Source: Methylothermaceae bacteria B42
GTDB taxonomy: Bacteria > Pseudomonadota > Gammaproteobacteria > Methylococcales > Methylothermaceae
Direction: 5' to 3'
Assembly: GCA_001566965.1 (NCBI GenBank)
Contig: LSNW01000031.1
Location: forward strand, 124,001 to 188,000
Length of the DNA: 64,000 nucleotides
Shown: positions 27,902 to 37,431 of the stretch, one piece after another
How positions within the stretch are numbered: position 1 is the first letter of the stretch
How the letters are laid out: each line of letters starts with the position of its first letter
The notes under the pieces: generated by a model
Seen by the model: only the letters and a program-made list of their open reading frames with translations
Databases searched by the model: none
Told to the model about the DNA's origin: nothing
Translations under genes and position numbers: made by a program

Positions 27902-28019
27902 CTTACCCTCCGAAAACTATTATTATGCTTTAAGTATAAAAAACGATACCTGTAGAGAAAATATTGAGCCCTTTTTCCTGATTGTTCGAATTTTATTGCG
28001 CTACTTTTCCCACAAAACC

Positions 28020-28216
28020 TGTGGATAACTTTGTGAATAAATTGCTAATAGCAGTCTGAAACCCGCATAACCCTTTACCTTCCATTCAATTGCAAAGAAA
28101 CTAGACAAGATTGTTTTCAAGTTGAAATCAACAGGTTACATGACACAGCATTACCGAACGAGAGCATAAAAAAACTTGACAACCTCTTACCGTTTTCAAC
28201 AGTCGACTGTGAATAA
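28020..28216. promoter_or_regulatory. Cluster of three DnaA boxes in a 515-base gene-free stretch
   Basis: Between 27902 and 28416 no gene was seen. Three perfect TTATNCACA boxes lie on the minus strand: 28020-28028 (TTATCCACA), 28032-28040 (TTATTCACA, 3 bases from the first) and 28208-28216 (TTATTCACA). The surroundings are AT-rich. This could be a DnaA-titration or reactivation site, a DnaA-regulated promoter of the flanking genes, or part of an origin. The genes usual at oriC (dnaA, dnaN, mnmG) are absent. Confidence 0.6.
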
Positions 28217-28416
28217 GTATCTTCTTACATCCTGGCTTTCCAGCTGACACATCGTCTTACAGAATAAATATCAAGCTATACTGTCGCTGACTCGCCCCGT
28301 CTCTGGCCTGGGGTTGCGGCAAAGTAATCGAAAACATTTGAGATTCAGCCACGGTTACGCTATCAACAGCATAATTTTGATGGCTAGTGAATAACCCTCC
28401 TTGACATGGATCTATC

Positions 28417-31400
28417 ATGCCGCTTATCAAACCGCCCCACGAGCAGCCGAAAAAATACGCCCTAACTGCGGCCATTTGCCTCGTCGTGTATGCCGCCATT
28501 GGCTTTCTGCTGATCCCGTGGCTGATCCGATGGCAAACGCCGGTTCAAATCCAAAAGCATTTGGGGCGGGAAAGTTCGCTGGAGAAAGCGGCGTTTAATC
28601 CTTTTACCCTGGAATTGAATTTACACGGCTTCACGCTGCTGGAACACAACGACCAGTCTTTTGTGAGTTTTGATCGGCTCTATGTGAACTATGGGCTTTG
28701 GGATTCTCTGACGCATCTGTCTGCCGCTGTGCAGGAAATTGCCCTGGAAGCCCCTTACGTGCATGTGGACCGACTGCCGGAAGGAAAATTTAATTTTTCT
28801 GACCTGGCCAAGAGCGCCAAAGAACCTGAGCCGGAAAAAGAAGAAAAGGAAGGTCTGTTTCCGGTGTGGATTGGCCGGTTAGCCATCCAAAATGGCCAAG
28901 TAAAATTCGAAGACCACGCTCTTAAACCTGGGTTTCAAGAGGAAATCCAACACCTCAACCTGCAAATCACCGGATTGTCCACCAAAAAAGACGCCGTCAC
29001 TCCTTATCATCTGGAACTGGCCCTGGCCTCCGGCGGTAAGCTCGCAATTAACGGCGAAACGGTGCTTGATCCTTTATCCGCCCAAGGGGCACTTGATTTT
29101 AGCGGATTCGGCCTGAACAAAATCCAGGCCTATCTCAAAGACAGCGGCATCCAGCTACAACAAGGCGTTTTGACTGTCGCCGCAAACTACGGGTTTGACG
29201 GCGGCGCACCCGAGAAAATCCGCTTTAATTTGAGCCAAGGCAATCTCTCCATCGAGAATTTACAACTGGCCACCACAAAGGGAGGCAAGATGCAGCTCGA
29301 GATCCCCCGTTTCGAGGTGACGGGGGTGGGCGTAGAGTCTGTCACCCAACCCCAAAAACAAGCCACGGATCTCAAAATCGGCCAAATCCAGCTCACCGGC
29401 CAGACCCTCACCCTGTCCCGCCCGAAGGAGCCAAACCTTTTTATTAACACAGGCTTGGTTGCCCTGAATCACCTGGCGATGACCATGGAAAAGAGCGATG
29501 ATCCGGCCCGGGAAGTCATGATCCTGACCAACCAGGCGCTCAAGATCAAAGACACCCGTATTGGCGGCAGCACCACGGCGGGCAAACCGGTTATCATGAT
29601 TCCGGAAACGAGCGCGGAAAAGCTGGCTGTTGACCTGAAAAAACAAACGGTTGACCTGGAATCTCTTTCCTCTTCCCAAGCCACCATTGAAGCCTGGTTG
29701 GCCAAAGGCGGCGAGCTGAATTTACAAACCCTGTTCGCGGGCAACGCCCCCAAGGAAACCGGCGAACAAACCCGGCCTGATACGGATAAATCCGGAGCCA
29801 CCTGGGCGGTTCAGGTCCATCATATCTCCCTGGACAACTATCAATTCGACCTGGAAGACAAAAACACCCGTCCCGCGGCCCGTTTCTCCCTGCGCCCTAT
29901 TCGCCTGACTTTGGATAATTTCAGCACAACCCCGGGGAATCCCGTCCAACTGGCTATGGATATCACCATTAATGAAAAGGGGACATTTTCCGCCAAGGGA
30001 CCCATTGTTATCGATCCGCTCAAGCTCAAGCTGGATTTGAACGCCAACCGCTTCGCCCTGGGCGCGCTTCAGCCCTATATCAGCCAATTCGCCAAACTGC
30101 ATCTGAAAAAGGGGGATTTCCATCTTGCGGGCAAACTGGATCTTGCCCTGGACAAAAGCGGCAAGCCTGTGGGCGGTTTCCGGGGCGACACGGGCATTGC
30201 CCGCTTACATACCGTGGATACGGCAGAACAAAAGGACTTCTTGAAATGGCGGGCGTTAGACGTCAACGGGCTGGCCCTCAATTTTGCGCCCATGAAAGTC
30301 TCCATCCGCACCGTTGTGTCCGACGGCTTGTATAACCGCTTTATCATCCACAAGGACAAAACCACCAACCTGGATGACATATTTCCCAAGCAACCCGCCA
30401 AAAGCCCAAAGTCCGCCCCAACACAAAAGAACGGCCCGCCTCTGCCTCTTGCCATTGGCTCTGTCAAAATCAAAAATGCGGCGGCCCTGTTTTCCGACCA
30501 GTCGTTGGTTCTGCCCTTTGTCCTCAACATGGGGCAGCTCAATGGCGCCATCGACAACATTTCCACTCGAGCCAATCACATCGCCAAAGTCGATATCCAA
30601 GGCAAGGTCAACCGCATGGCGCCAGTATTGATTGCAGGCAGCTTGAAACCTTTCGATATCGAGAATTTTCTCGACATCCAGTTAAAGGTGGAAGACGCCG
30701 ATTTAACCGCCGTCACGCCTTACATGGCGCATTTCGCCGGTTACGCCATTGAAAAGGGCAAAATCACCCTGGATGTGGCCTACAAAATCCAGGACAAAAA
30801 ACTGGAAGCCCAGAACCAGGTGGTCATTAATCAATTGACCCTGGGAGATAAAATCGACAGCCCCGAGGCGGTTTCCCTGCCGGTCAAACTCGCCATTGGC
30901 CTGCTGCAAGATCAAAATGGTGTCATCGATTTGAACTTGCCCCTGACGGGCAGCCTGGAGGACCCGAAATTCAGCATTGGCCGATTAATCGGCCAGGTGC
31001 TGCTCAATTTGCTCACCAAGGCCGCCACCTCCCCATTTAGCTTAATCGGCGGGCTCGTGAGTTCTGGTGGGGAAGATCCCGGCAAAATCAGCTTTCCATT
31101 AGGCTCGGCCGCCTTGTCCCACCAAGAAGCGCAAAAGCTCGTCAAAATCGGCCGGGCACTGCAAGCCCGGCCAAAACTTGTCGTCGAAGTCAAAGGCATC
31201 GCTCTCGACCCCGCCGACCGCCAAGCGATGGCGGAAAACCGCCTTCTGGCCCGGATGCGGATGGAAAAATGGGACGACATTGAAGGCGAAGAAGGCGCTC
31301 CCGCAGGACCCGGGGCGATACAGTTGAGTAATCAGGAAATCCAGGATTTTCTGGTGAAATATTACCTGGACGATGTGGAAGATGCCCAGGATCCGGAACC

Positions 31401-31665
31401 TGTCAAAACCGGGTCTGGCGAGGAAGTTATTCCACAAGCATACTACAAAAAAGCCAAACAAAAACTCCTGGAGCAAATCCCCGTTACCGACCTGGACCTC
31501 CAGCAACTGGCCCGCAACCGCGCCACCGCCATTGTTCATTACCTTACCCAACAAGGCAAACTGCCCGCCAGCCGGGTTTTCGTGCTGCAAGAAGACATCC
31601 AGAAACAAGCACCCTCTGAGGGCGAGAACAAGGTGGCTTTGGAATTGAAATTAACGGTCCCGTAG
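28417..31665 (+). CDS. AsmA-like DUF748 envelope protein
   Basis: A 1082-residue protein anchored by one N-terminal helix (ALTAAICLVVYAAIGFLLIPWL), the rest periplasmic. It starts with the DUF748 pattern (FNPFTLELNLHGFTLLE, and FVSFDRLYVNYGL...), which relates it to the AsmA-like / repeating beta-groove bridge proteins thought to move phospholipids between membranes. Long beta-rich repeats follow. The last 150 residues (LSHQEAQKLVKIGRALQARP through LARNRATAIVHYLTQQGKLP) look like an OmpA-like peptidoglycan-binding end, as in other DUF748 proteins. It is monocistronic. Confidence 0.85.
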   Translation: MPLIKPPHEQPKKYALTAAICLVVYAAIGFLLIPWLIRWQTPVQIQKHLGRESSLEKAAFNPFTLELNLHGFTLLEHNDQSFVSFDRLYVNYGLWDSLTHLSAAVQEIALEAPYVHVDRLPEGKFNFSDLAKSAKEPEPEKEEKEGLFPVWIGRLAIQNGQVKFEDHALKPGFQEEIQHLNLQITGLSTKKDAVTPYHLELALASGGKLAINGETVLDPLSAQGALDFSGFGLNKIQAYLKDSGIQLQQGVLTVAANYGFDGGAPEKIRFNLSQGNLSIENLQLATTKGGKMQLEIPRFEVTGVGVESVTQPQKQATDLKIGQIQLTGQTLTLSRPKEPNLFINTGLVALNHLAMTMEKSDDPAREVMILTNQALKIKDTRIGGSTTAGKPVIMIPETSAEKLAVDLKKQTVDLESLSSSQATIEAWLAKGGELNLQTLFAGNAPKETGEQTRPDTDKSGATWAVQVHHISLDNYQFDLEDKNTRPAARFSLRPIRLTLDNFSTTPGNPVQLAMDITINEKGTFSAKGPIVIDPLKLKLDLNANRFALGALQPYISQFAKLHLKKGDFHLAGKLDLALDKSGKPVGGFRGDTGIARLHTVDTAEQKDFLKWRALDVNGLALNFAPMKVSIRTVVSDGLYNRFIIHKDKTTNLDDIFPKQPAKSPKSAPTQKNGPPLPLAIGSVKIKNAAALFSDQSLVLPFVLNMGQLNGAIDNISTRANHIAKVDIQGKVNRMAPVLIAGSLKPFDIENFLDIQLKVEDADLTAVTPYMAHFAGYAIEKGKITLDVAYKIQDKKLEAQNQVVINQLTLGDKIDSPEAVSLPVKLAIGLLQDQNGVIDLNLPLTGSLEDPKFSIGRLIGQVLLNLLTKAATSPFSLIGGLVSSGGEDPGKISFPLGSAALSHQEAQKLVKIGRALQARPKLVVEVKGIALDPADRQAMAENRLLARMRMEKWDDIEGEEGAPAGPGAIQLSNQEIQDFLVKYYLDDVEDAQDPEPVKTGSGEEVIPQAYYKKAKQKLLEQIPVTDLDLQQLARNRATAIVHYLTQQGKLPASRVFVLQEDIQKQAPSEGENKVALELKLTVP

Positions 31666-31668
31666 TAT

Positions 31669-33081
31669 TTACTGAAAAAAGCCAAACCCGCTTAATAGTT
31701 TAAGGATAAGTTCCCGCTGATCGTAAATCAGCGCCGCCGGGAATATCAGGGAGATGATGACGCCCGCTACTTTGAGGATAAGGCGCATTTTCCTGGAAGG
31801 CATGTTGAACTCTGTTGGTACCACCTGCGCCGCCTGATCCGACGGCGCCCATCCCTCTCCCAAGTTTGCCACCGTCTGCCGACGGATGTGTTCCGCATGG
31901 CTGCTCCCTGCCAAAGTATCGCCCACGGTGATAGCCCTGCCGTCTTTCTGGAGCAATCTCAATTTGTACCAGACCCGGGAAGTTTGTCCATCGCTTGAGG
32001 ATAAACCTTTCTCTATGCGGATATCAGCGATATCCGAAGCTTTAATCTCGGTTTCGATAATCAAGCCCAAAATATTTCTCTGGACTTTGACCCCGGCAGG
32101 CAATACCGTCACCTTCAAGCTATTTCCCAGCAGAAAAACGCCTCCCGCCAGCACCAACAGACTGATCAAATAACCAAAGCCAAAAAACAGCATCGAAGTC
32201 ACAGGCAGAAAATCCGCAAATTGCCGGTGCATAAACCATTGGGCAACCAAAAAAATAATGCCTATAACCAATAGGACCAATCCCACCCCCTTGTTGCGCC
32301 AAGCGGGATAATCATACCGCGCGCCATCTTCCAGCGGTTTGATTGTAGGAACAGCCATACCGGCGGCCTCCACCGCCACCGGAAATTCCTTCCTTTCAGG
32401 CTGGGATCGCATGAAGCGGGCTGAAGCGGCAATATCTTTCCGGCTGGCATTGGCCACTGGAATGACAAAATGGCGCTCGAAATCCCTGCCTTTCATCGGC
32501 ACGGCAATGTGTATATCCCAGCGATATTCCTCCTCTTTAGTGGAGGCAGAGGCCGGCAAATTATCAGGCGGATGAAATTGAAACTCTATGCGATAGCTTT
32601 TCCCATACGGTTGGGCGGGAACCGTGATGCGATCCTGCCACAGCGCTCTGGACACATATCTGCGCTCACTCCCCCGTTTCTCCCAATAATGGCGAGTACA
32701 GGTCAACGACACCTGGGCTTGCCCGGCACCCTTGTCGGCCGTTGGCACCTTCACATAACCTGCCACGACGCCGCCAATTTGCCCAGGGAAAGGATCCATG
32801 ATTAAAGGGGTTTTTCCAAACTTAATCCAGGCAGCCGTCTCTTTTACCGCCCGGTACACCAACAAAATGCCAACCAACGGGAACAACGCGAAAAAATAAA
32901 AGACCGGATTCTCCTGGAAAGCCTCGAAAATCCGCTGCTGCCCATAATAAATCGTTGCCCAAACCCCGGCATTCCATAAGACAGCAAAAAACCAAAGCGC
33001 ATACTGCTGGCCCTTGGCATTGGAGTAGATCCGGTTGGATTGGAATTTGCCCCTGTGTGAATCGACCCATGGCATCGACAT
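31669..33081 (-). CDS. Multi-pass membrane protein of unknown function (DUF3592-like)
   Basis: A 470-residue protein with two N-terminal helices (about 28-48 and 60-76), a soluble beta-rich domain (about 85-250), two more helices (about 265-325), a second soluble domain (about 330-430) and a final helix (LILKVAGVIISLIFPAALIY). The first soluble domain (VAGYVKVPTADKGAGQAQVS..., with an RRYVSRALWQD segment) resembles DUF3592-type domains, tentatively. It is convergent with the DUF748 gene, 3 bases from its stop. No partner or regulation can be inferred. Confidence 0.65.
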   Translation of the reverse strand: MSMPWVDSHRGKFQSNRIYSNAKGQQYALWFFAVLWNAGVWATIYYGQQRIFEAFQENPVFYFFALFPLVGILLVYRAVKETAAWIKFGKTPLIMDPFPGQIGGVVAGYVKVPTADKGAGQAQVSLTCTRHYWEKRGSERRYVSRALWQDRITVPAQPYGKSYRIEFQFHPPDNLPASASTKEEEYRWDIHIAVPMKGRDFERHFVIPVANASRKDIAASARFMRSQPERKEFPVAVEAAGMAVPTIKPLEDGARYDYPAWRNKGVGLVLLVIGIIFLVAQWFMHRQFADFLPVTSMLFFGFGYLISLLVLAGGVFLLGNSLKVTVLPAGVKVQRNILGLIIETEIKASDIADIRIEKGLSSSDGQTSRVWYKLRLLQKDGRAITVGDTLAGSSHAEHIRRQTVANLGEGWAPSDQAAQVVPTEFNMPSRKMRLILKVAGVIISLIFPAALIYDQRELILKLLSGFGFFQ

Positions 33082-33169
33082 AGCTTTTCCTTTTGGATTT
33101 GGCTTTATCTATCAACTATAGCCGTTGGATCTAAAATTTCATGAGGCAGGAACAATGGCCTTTATATCA

Positions 33170-33300
33170 CCTAAGTTCTGCAAGTGTTTCGGCATTCGGC
33201 TGCCAAATCAAGCCTTTATGCTGCGTAATCTGCACCAATTTTACGCTCGAAGCAGCGCTGCTACTACTGCGAAAAAAACGCCGAAAACCTTGCAAATGAC
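33170..33300 (+). repeat. Intergenic inverted-repeat element, second family, copy 1
   Basis: This begins CCTAAGTTCTGCAAGTGTTT and contains GGCATTCGGCTGCCAAATCA followed by AGCCTTTATGCT. Both are also found, reverse-complemented, at 53667-53817. Its far end, GCCGAAAACCTTGCA, is an imperfect inverted copy of the near end. Relative to the other copy it has about 25 extra bases bounded by a GCT repeat. It abuts the end of the antiporter gene and holds no ORF of note. Confidence 0.85.
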
Positions 33301-33301
33301 C

Positions 33302-34702
33302 TCATTTTTCAACCGACGACAACTCCTTTTCCGCCAACAATTCCGCCCGGAACCGGTCAGCATCGCGGGCGATAAGTAGCAGTAAAATCCCCGAATAAAT
33401 GAAAGTGGATAACAAAATCACACCGATGACAATGGCCTTGAACATATCCAAAAAGGGGAATTCCTCTGGAATCATGGAGAGCATGACAATCGACAACCCT
33501 CCTTTGATGCCGGCAAAAGTCAGAACGCCCCACCAACGGAAATTCACGTCCACCATTTTGTCCGTCCGTTGGGTCAAAAAGGCAAACTTGGCCATCATCA
33601 AGGCCCGGATCAGTGTTGTCGCCGCAAACATTACCAGAATCTCCCGCCAATATTTGACCAGCAACGCCAGGTTGACAATCTCTGCCATGGCCACGAATAA
33701 GATGGTATTAGCCACCAACCCCAGTAACTGAATATCCTCACGGGTACGTAGATGACGGGCCCGTTCTTCCACAGTAACCTTGATCACTTCCAAGGCAGTG
33801 TCGATTAGCCGCCTGGAAGTAGCGACGTCCCTGGACTCTTGCCGTAAAGCGTCTTCCTCGGCCTCGATCCGCCGCTCGTCGTAGCTGACCGCTTTGCACA
33901 TCCAGTGATTCAAGGTCACGGTGGCGACGATACAAGATAGGATGCCAGAAAAATGCAGGTGACTGTGAGCGCCTAATAAATTGAGCAGATTGTAGAAATG
34001 CTCGGCCAAGGTAAAGGCGGCGTAGCCGGTGACAATCACTACCATCATCTCCGCGATGCGATTATCGGTGGTTTTCAAAAGCCCAAGCCCGAGAAACCCA
34101 AAAGCCAGCCCAAGAAGGATGGAACCCAACACCACCACAAGGCTGATTTTGACCACATAACCCACCGTGACTTCGCCCCCTTCCAGCGCATAGAGCCCAA
34201 TATAAACAAAAACAATCAGCGCCGTGGCATCATTGAACAAGCTTTCCCCTTCCGCCAGAATCTTGAGCCTGTGAGGTAATTCGAAGCGGGAAAAGATGCT
34301 CACTACTGATACTGGATCGGTTGCCAGCACCATGGCAAACAACAAAATTGTCGCGGGAATGCTCAGGTGGTATTCGCCAAATAGAAAATCCTTCAGAAGC
34401 AGTGCCGCAATCACTGACAAACCCACCGTCACCACAGCCAAATAGAACAAACTCAATCCGTGAGCCTTGAGCTGATCGACGCTAAGCTCCAAGGAATCGG
34501 AAATCAACAAAATGGGCAGCAATGTCAGCACCAAGGCGGCAAAATGCCCTGCATCAGGCGTCAGTGCCGTCACTTCCGGCAATAATAGATGAAGTAAAAA
34601 AGACAAGGCGATCAAAGACAAGGGCGAGGGAATGGAGAACTTGTCCTCTATCTGCAAGGCAAGATAAAGAATCAGCGCGACGGCAAGTACAGTCTCAATC
34701 AT
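33302..34702 (-). CDS. Cation:proton antiporter (CPA1, NhaP-like)
   Basis: A 466-residue membrane protein of the CPA1 family, with about 12 predicted helices. Family landmarks are ATDPVSVVSIF, which includes the conserved Asp-Pro of the discontinuous helix, and GESLFNDATALIVF with the ion-binding Asn-Asp pair. It exchanges Na+ or K+ for H+ across the inner membrane. The loop EAEEDALRQESRDVATSRRL is strongly charged and cytoplasmic. It is not in an operon. Confidence 0.92.
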   Translation of the reverse strand: MIETVLAVALILYLALQIEDKFSIPSPLSLIALSFLLHLLLPEVTALTPDAGHFAALVLTLLPILLISDSLELSVDQLKAHGLSLFYLAVVTVGLSVIAALLLKDFLFGEYHLSIPATILLFAMVLATDPVSVVSIFSRFELPHRLKILAEGESLFNDATALIVFVYIGLYALEGGEVTVGYVVKISLVVVLGSILLGLAFGFLGLGLLKTTDNRIAEMMVVIVTGYAAFTLAEHFYNLLNLLGAHSHLHFSGILSCIVATVTLNHWMCKAVSYDERRIEAEEDALRQESRDVATSRRLIDTALEVIKVTVEERARHLRTREDIQLLGLVANTILFVAMAEIVNLALLVKYWREILVMFAATTLIRALMMAKFAFLTQRTDKMVDVNFRWWGVLTFAGIKGGLSIVMLSMIPEEFPFLDMFKAIVIGVILLSTFIYSGILLLLIARDADRFRAELLAEKELSSVEK

Positions 34703-34822
34703 GAATGCAACCTTTCTATAACGGTTAGATTGGGCAGCATCATATCTAAGTCAAGCCAGAAAATCTTCCCGGCGCCGCTGTTTTTCTCCTTCACCAAAAC
34801 AAAAACATCAATTTTCTGTTAA

Positions 34823-34845
34823 GATTGTTGAAAATTTCAACAATC
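34823..34845. promoter_or_regulatory. Palindromic probable operator of the PIN toxin-antitoxin pair
   Basis: A near-perfect palindrome, GATTGTTGAA / TTCAACAATC with a 3-base centre, lies 12 bases before the antitoxin start codon at 34858. A ribbon-helix-helix antitoxin would be expected to bind such a site and repress the operon. Confidence 0.65.
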
Positions 34846-34857
34846 ATGAGAAAACCT

Positions 34858-35091
34858 ATGGCCACAGTCAATTTTTCCGTCCCTGACGAAGTCAAGGAAG
34901 CCTTCAACAAAGCCTTTGAAGGCGAAAACAAGAGCGCCATCATCGCCCGCCTGATGCGGGAGGCGGTGGAGGAGAAAAAGCGCCAGAAGCGGCGTCAGGC
35001 AATTATCGAGGAACTTATCCGCATCCGCAAAGACAGGCCCACCGCCACCGATGAGGAAATCCGCCAGGCCCGGGAGGAAGGTCGGCCTTGA
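34858..35091 (+). CDS. Antitoxin of a PIN toxin-antitoxin pair
   Basis: The start MATVNFSVPDEVKEAF places a ribbon-helix-helix fold at the N-terminus; another ATG lies 12 bases upstream (34846), and neither has a strong ribosome site. The 77-residue product continues as a charged helix (MREAVEEKKRQKRRQ) with an acidic-basic C-terminus for toxin contact. It overlaps the next gene by four bases. It should neutralise the PIN toxin and bind the palindrome at 34823. Confidence 0.8.
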   Translation: MATVNFSVPDEVKEAFNKAFEGENKSAIIARLMREAVEEKKRQKRRQAIIEELIRIRKDRPTATDEEIRQAREEGRP

Positions 35092-35507
35092 AGGTTGTCC
35101 TCGATGCCAGCGTACTGATCAAATGGCTAATTAATGATCCCGAGCGCGAAAGTCACACTGAAAAGGCAACCGCCTTGGTCACTGCTATTGGCCAAGGAGA
35201 ACCGGAACTGATTCTGCCAGATCACTGGCTGGCAGAAGTCGCTGCCGTGTTATGCCGTATCAGCCCGGAAACAGCTCAAGGAGATGTGGAAACCTTGCAT
35301 CTTCTCGACTGGCCCACCCTGAATACGCCAACGCTCTATTATCGTGCAACACGCCTGGCCATCGACATGCGCCATCACCTTTTCGACACTCTCTATCACG
35401 CCGCGGCTCTGGAAACCGGCGCCACCCTCGTCACCGCCGATGAGCATTACTGGCGCAAGGCGAATGGTCTGGGACACATTACCCTGTTGGAACACTTTGA
35501 CCCATGA
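35088..35507 (+). CDS. PIN-domain toxin (VapC-like)
   Basis: A 139-residue PIN ribonuclease with a TTG start overlapping the antitoxin stop (TTGA). The acidic metal ligands are in place: Asp 6 (VVLDASVLIKW), Glu 50 (WLAEVAAVL), Asp 100 (HHLFDTLYHAAAL) and Asp 118 (TADEHYW). This is the second of three PIN toxin pairs in the window, and of a different subgroup from the one at 17621. Its end overlaps the ABC-F gene by ATGA, which is unusual because it puts a housekeeping gene in translational coupling with a toxin. Confidence 0.88.
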   Translation: MKVVLDASVLIKWLINDPERESHTEKATALVTAIGQGEPELILPDHWLAEVAAVLCRISPETAQGDVETLHLLDWPTLNTPTLYYRATRLAIDMRHHLFDTLYHAAALETGATLVTADEHYWRKANGLGHITLLEHFDP

Positions 35508-37387
35508 GCACCTTGCTAACCTTAAAAAACATTTCCCTCGCCTACAGCATCCAACCCCTGCTCGACCAGGCAGAACTGACCATCGAAACTGGTGAACGCA
35601 TCGGCCTCATCGGCCGTAACGGTGAAGGCAAATCCACTTTATTGCGCCTATGCGCCGGCCAGATCGAACCGGATGGCGGCGAAATCTGGCGTCGCCCGGG
35701 GTTGAAAGTGGCTTTGCTTGAACAGACCCCCCAATTCGATCTTGAACTGAGCGCCTACGACGTGGTGGCGCAGGGCCTTGGACAAATCGGCGACCTGTTA
35801 CAGCGTTATCATCATCTCGCCCAACAGGACTCGCCTAATCTCAAGGTATTGGAACGGCTGCAACACCAATTGGAAGCCAAAGAAGGGTGGCAGTTTCTGC
35901 AGAAGATCAATCACGCCCTCGCCCGCCTGGGTCTTGATCCAGAAATCCAAGCCAGCAGCCTTTCCGGTGGCTGGCAGCGGCGGCTGGCGCTGGCCAGGGC
36001 GCTGGTATCGGAACCAGATCTGCTACTCTTGGACGAACCTACCAACCATCTCGACCTGGACACCATCGACTGGCTGGAAACCGAACTGCTGCAGTTCCCC
36101 GGCAGCCTGCTATTTGTCACTCACGACCGTACCTTTCTGCAAAAGCTGGCCACCCGCATCATCGATCTCGACCGCGGCATACTCACCGCTTGGCCTGGCG
36201 ATTACCGAAATTATTTGGAAAAGAAAGCCGCCGCCCTGGCCGAGGAAGAACGCCGCAACGCCGAATTCGACAAAAAGCTGGCCCAGGAGGAGGCCTGGAT
36301 CCGCCAGGGCATCAAAGCCCGCCGTACCCGTAACGAGGGCCGGGTGCGGGCACTGAAAAAACTGCGCGAAGAACGGGCCCGGCGCCGTAAGCGCCAGGGC
36401 AAAGCCAACCTGGCCCTGGATACCGCGGAACGCTCCGGCAAACTGGTGATCGAAGCGGAGAACATTAGCTACACCTACGGCGACAAGCCCATCGTCAAGA
36501 ATTTTTCCACTACCATTCTTCGCGGTGACCGTATCGGCCTGATTGGCCCCAACGGCGCGGGCAAGTCCACCTTGCTGAAACTGCTGCTCAAACAACTTGA
36601 ACCCCAAAGCGGCCATGTACGCCACGGCACCAATCTGGAAATTGTCTGGTTCGACCAGCAACGCAGCCAGCTCGATCCAGAAAAAACCGTGGCCGATACC
36701 GTCGCTAACGGCAACGACTGGGTCACCGTCGGCGGCCAACGCCGCCACGTCATGTCGTATCTGTCTGACTTCCTGTTCGCTCCCGAGCGAGCCCGCCAAC
36801 CCGTCAAAGCCCTCTCTGGCGGCGAACAGAGCCGGTTGCTCCTGGCCAAATTGTTCACTCGCCCCGCCAACCTCCTGGTCCTCGACGAACCCACCAACGA
36901 TCTGGACCTGGAAACCCTGGAACTGCTCGAAGCCCTGCTCCTCGACTTCGACGGTACCCTGCTTTTGGTCAGCCACGACCGCGCCTTTCTCGACAACATC
37001 GTCACTTCCACACTAGTGTTCGAGGGTAACGGCAAAGTCGCCGAATACATCGGCGGCTATGAAGACTGGCTACGCCAGCGTCAATCCCCCGCCGTTGAAT
37101 CACCGCCAAAAACAGAAAAGCCCCAGGAAAAACCCCGCCCCAAGCGAGCAAAAACCAAGCTTAGCTACAAAGAACAGCGGGAACTGGAGTCACTCCCAAT
37201 AGAAATCGAGCAACTGGAAGCTCGCCAAAGCGAACTTCATAACTGTACCAACAACCCCGATTTCTATCGGGGAAAGGTTGAAGAAATCAATGCGGTACTG
37301 GAAGAAATCGACAAAATAGAAAAAGCATTGGAAAAGAAATATAATCGATGGGATGAGCTTGAATCATTTCAAGCAACATTAAAGTAG
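35504..37387 (+). CDS. uup: ABC-F family ATPase Uup
   Basis: A 627-residue soluble ABC-F protein: two nucleotide-binding domains (Walker A GRNGEGKST at 37-45, signature LSGGWQRRLAL; second GPNGAGKST and LSGGEQSR) joined by the linker rich in Glu/Arg. A Uup-type C-terminal coiled coil (SYKEQRELESLPIEIEQLEA ... NPDFYRGK) follows. Uup is a ribosome- or Holliday-junction-associated ATPase that affects precise transposon excision. The start overlaps the toxin stop by ATGA. Confidence 0.93.
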   Translation: MSTLLTLKNISLAYSIQPLLDQAELTIETGERIGLIGRNGEGKSTLLRLCAGQIEPDGGEIWRRPGLKVALLEQTPQFDLELSAYDVVAQGLGQIGDLLQRYHHLAQQDSPNLKVLERLQHQLEAKEGWQFLQKINHALARLGLDPEIQASSLSGGWQRRLALARALVSEPDLLLLDEPTNHLDLDTIDWLETELLQFPGSLLFVTHDRTFLQKLATRIIDLDRGILTAWPGDYRNYLEKKAAALAEEERRNAEFDKKLAQEEAWIRQGIKARRTRNEGRVRALKKLREERARRRKRQGKANLALDTAERSGKLVIEAENISYTYGDKPIVKNFSTTILRGDRIGLIGPNGAGKSTLLKLLLKQLEPQSGHVRHGTNLEIVWFDQQRSQLDPEKTVADTVANGNDWVTVGGQRRHVMSYLSDFLFAPERARQPVKALSGGEQSRLLLAKLFTRPANLLVLDEPTNDLDLETLELLEALLLDFDGTLLLVSHDRAFLDNIVTSTLVFEGNGKVAEYIGGYEDWLRQRQSPAVESPPKTEKPQEKPRPKRAKTKLSYKEQRELESLPIEIEQLEARQSELHNCTNNPDFYRGKVEEINAVLEEIDKIEKALEKKYNRWDELESFQATLK

Positions 37388-37431
37388 CCGCCACTCCTCT
37401 TTCATTAATAGTCAAAAGCTTAATACCCACA

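Noticed and set aside
28020-28216. Chromosomal origin oriC
   Set aside because: Only three DnaA boxes and none of the usual neighbours (dnaA, dnaN, gyrB, mnmG, parAB); kept only as a DnaA-box cluster.
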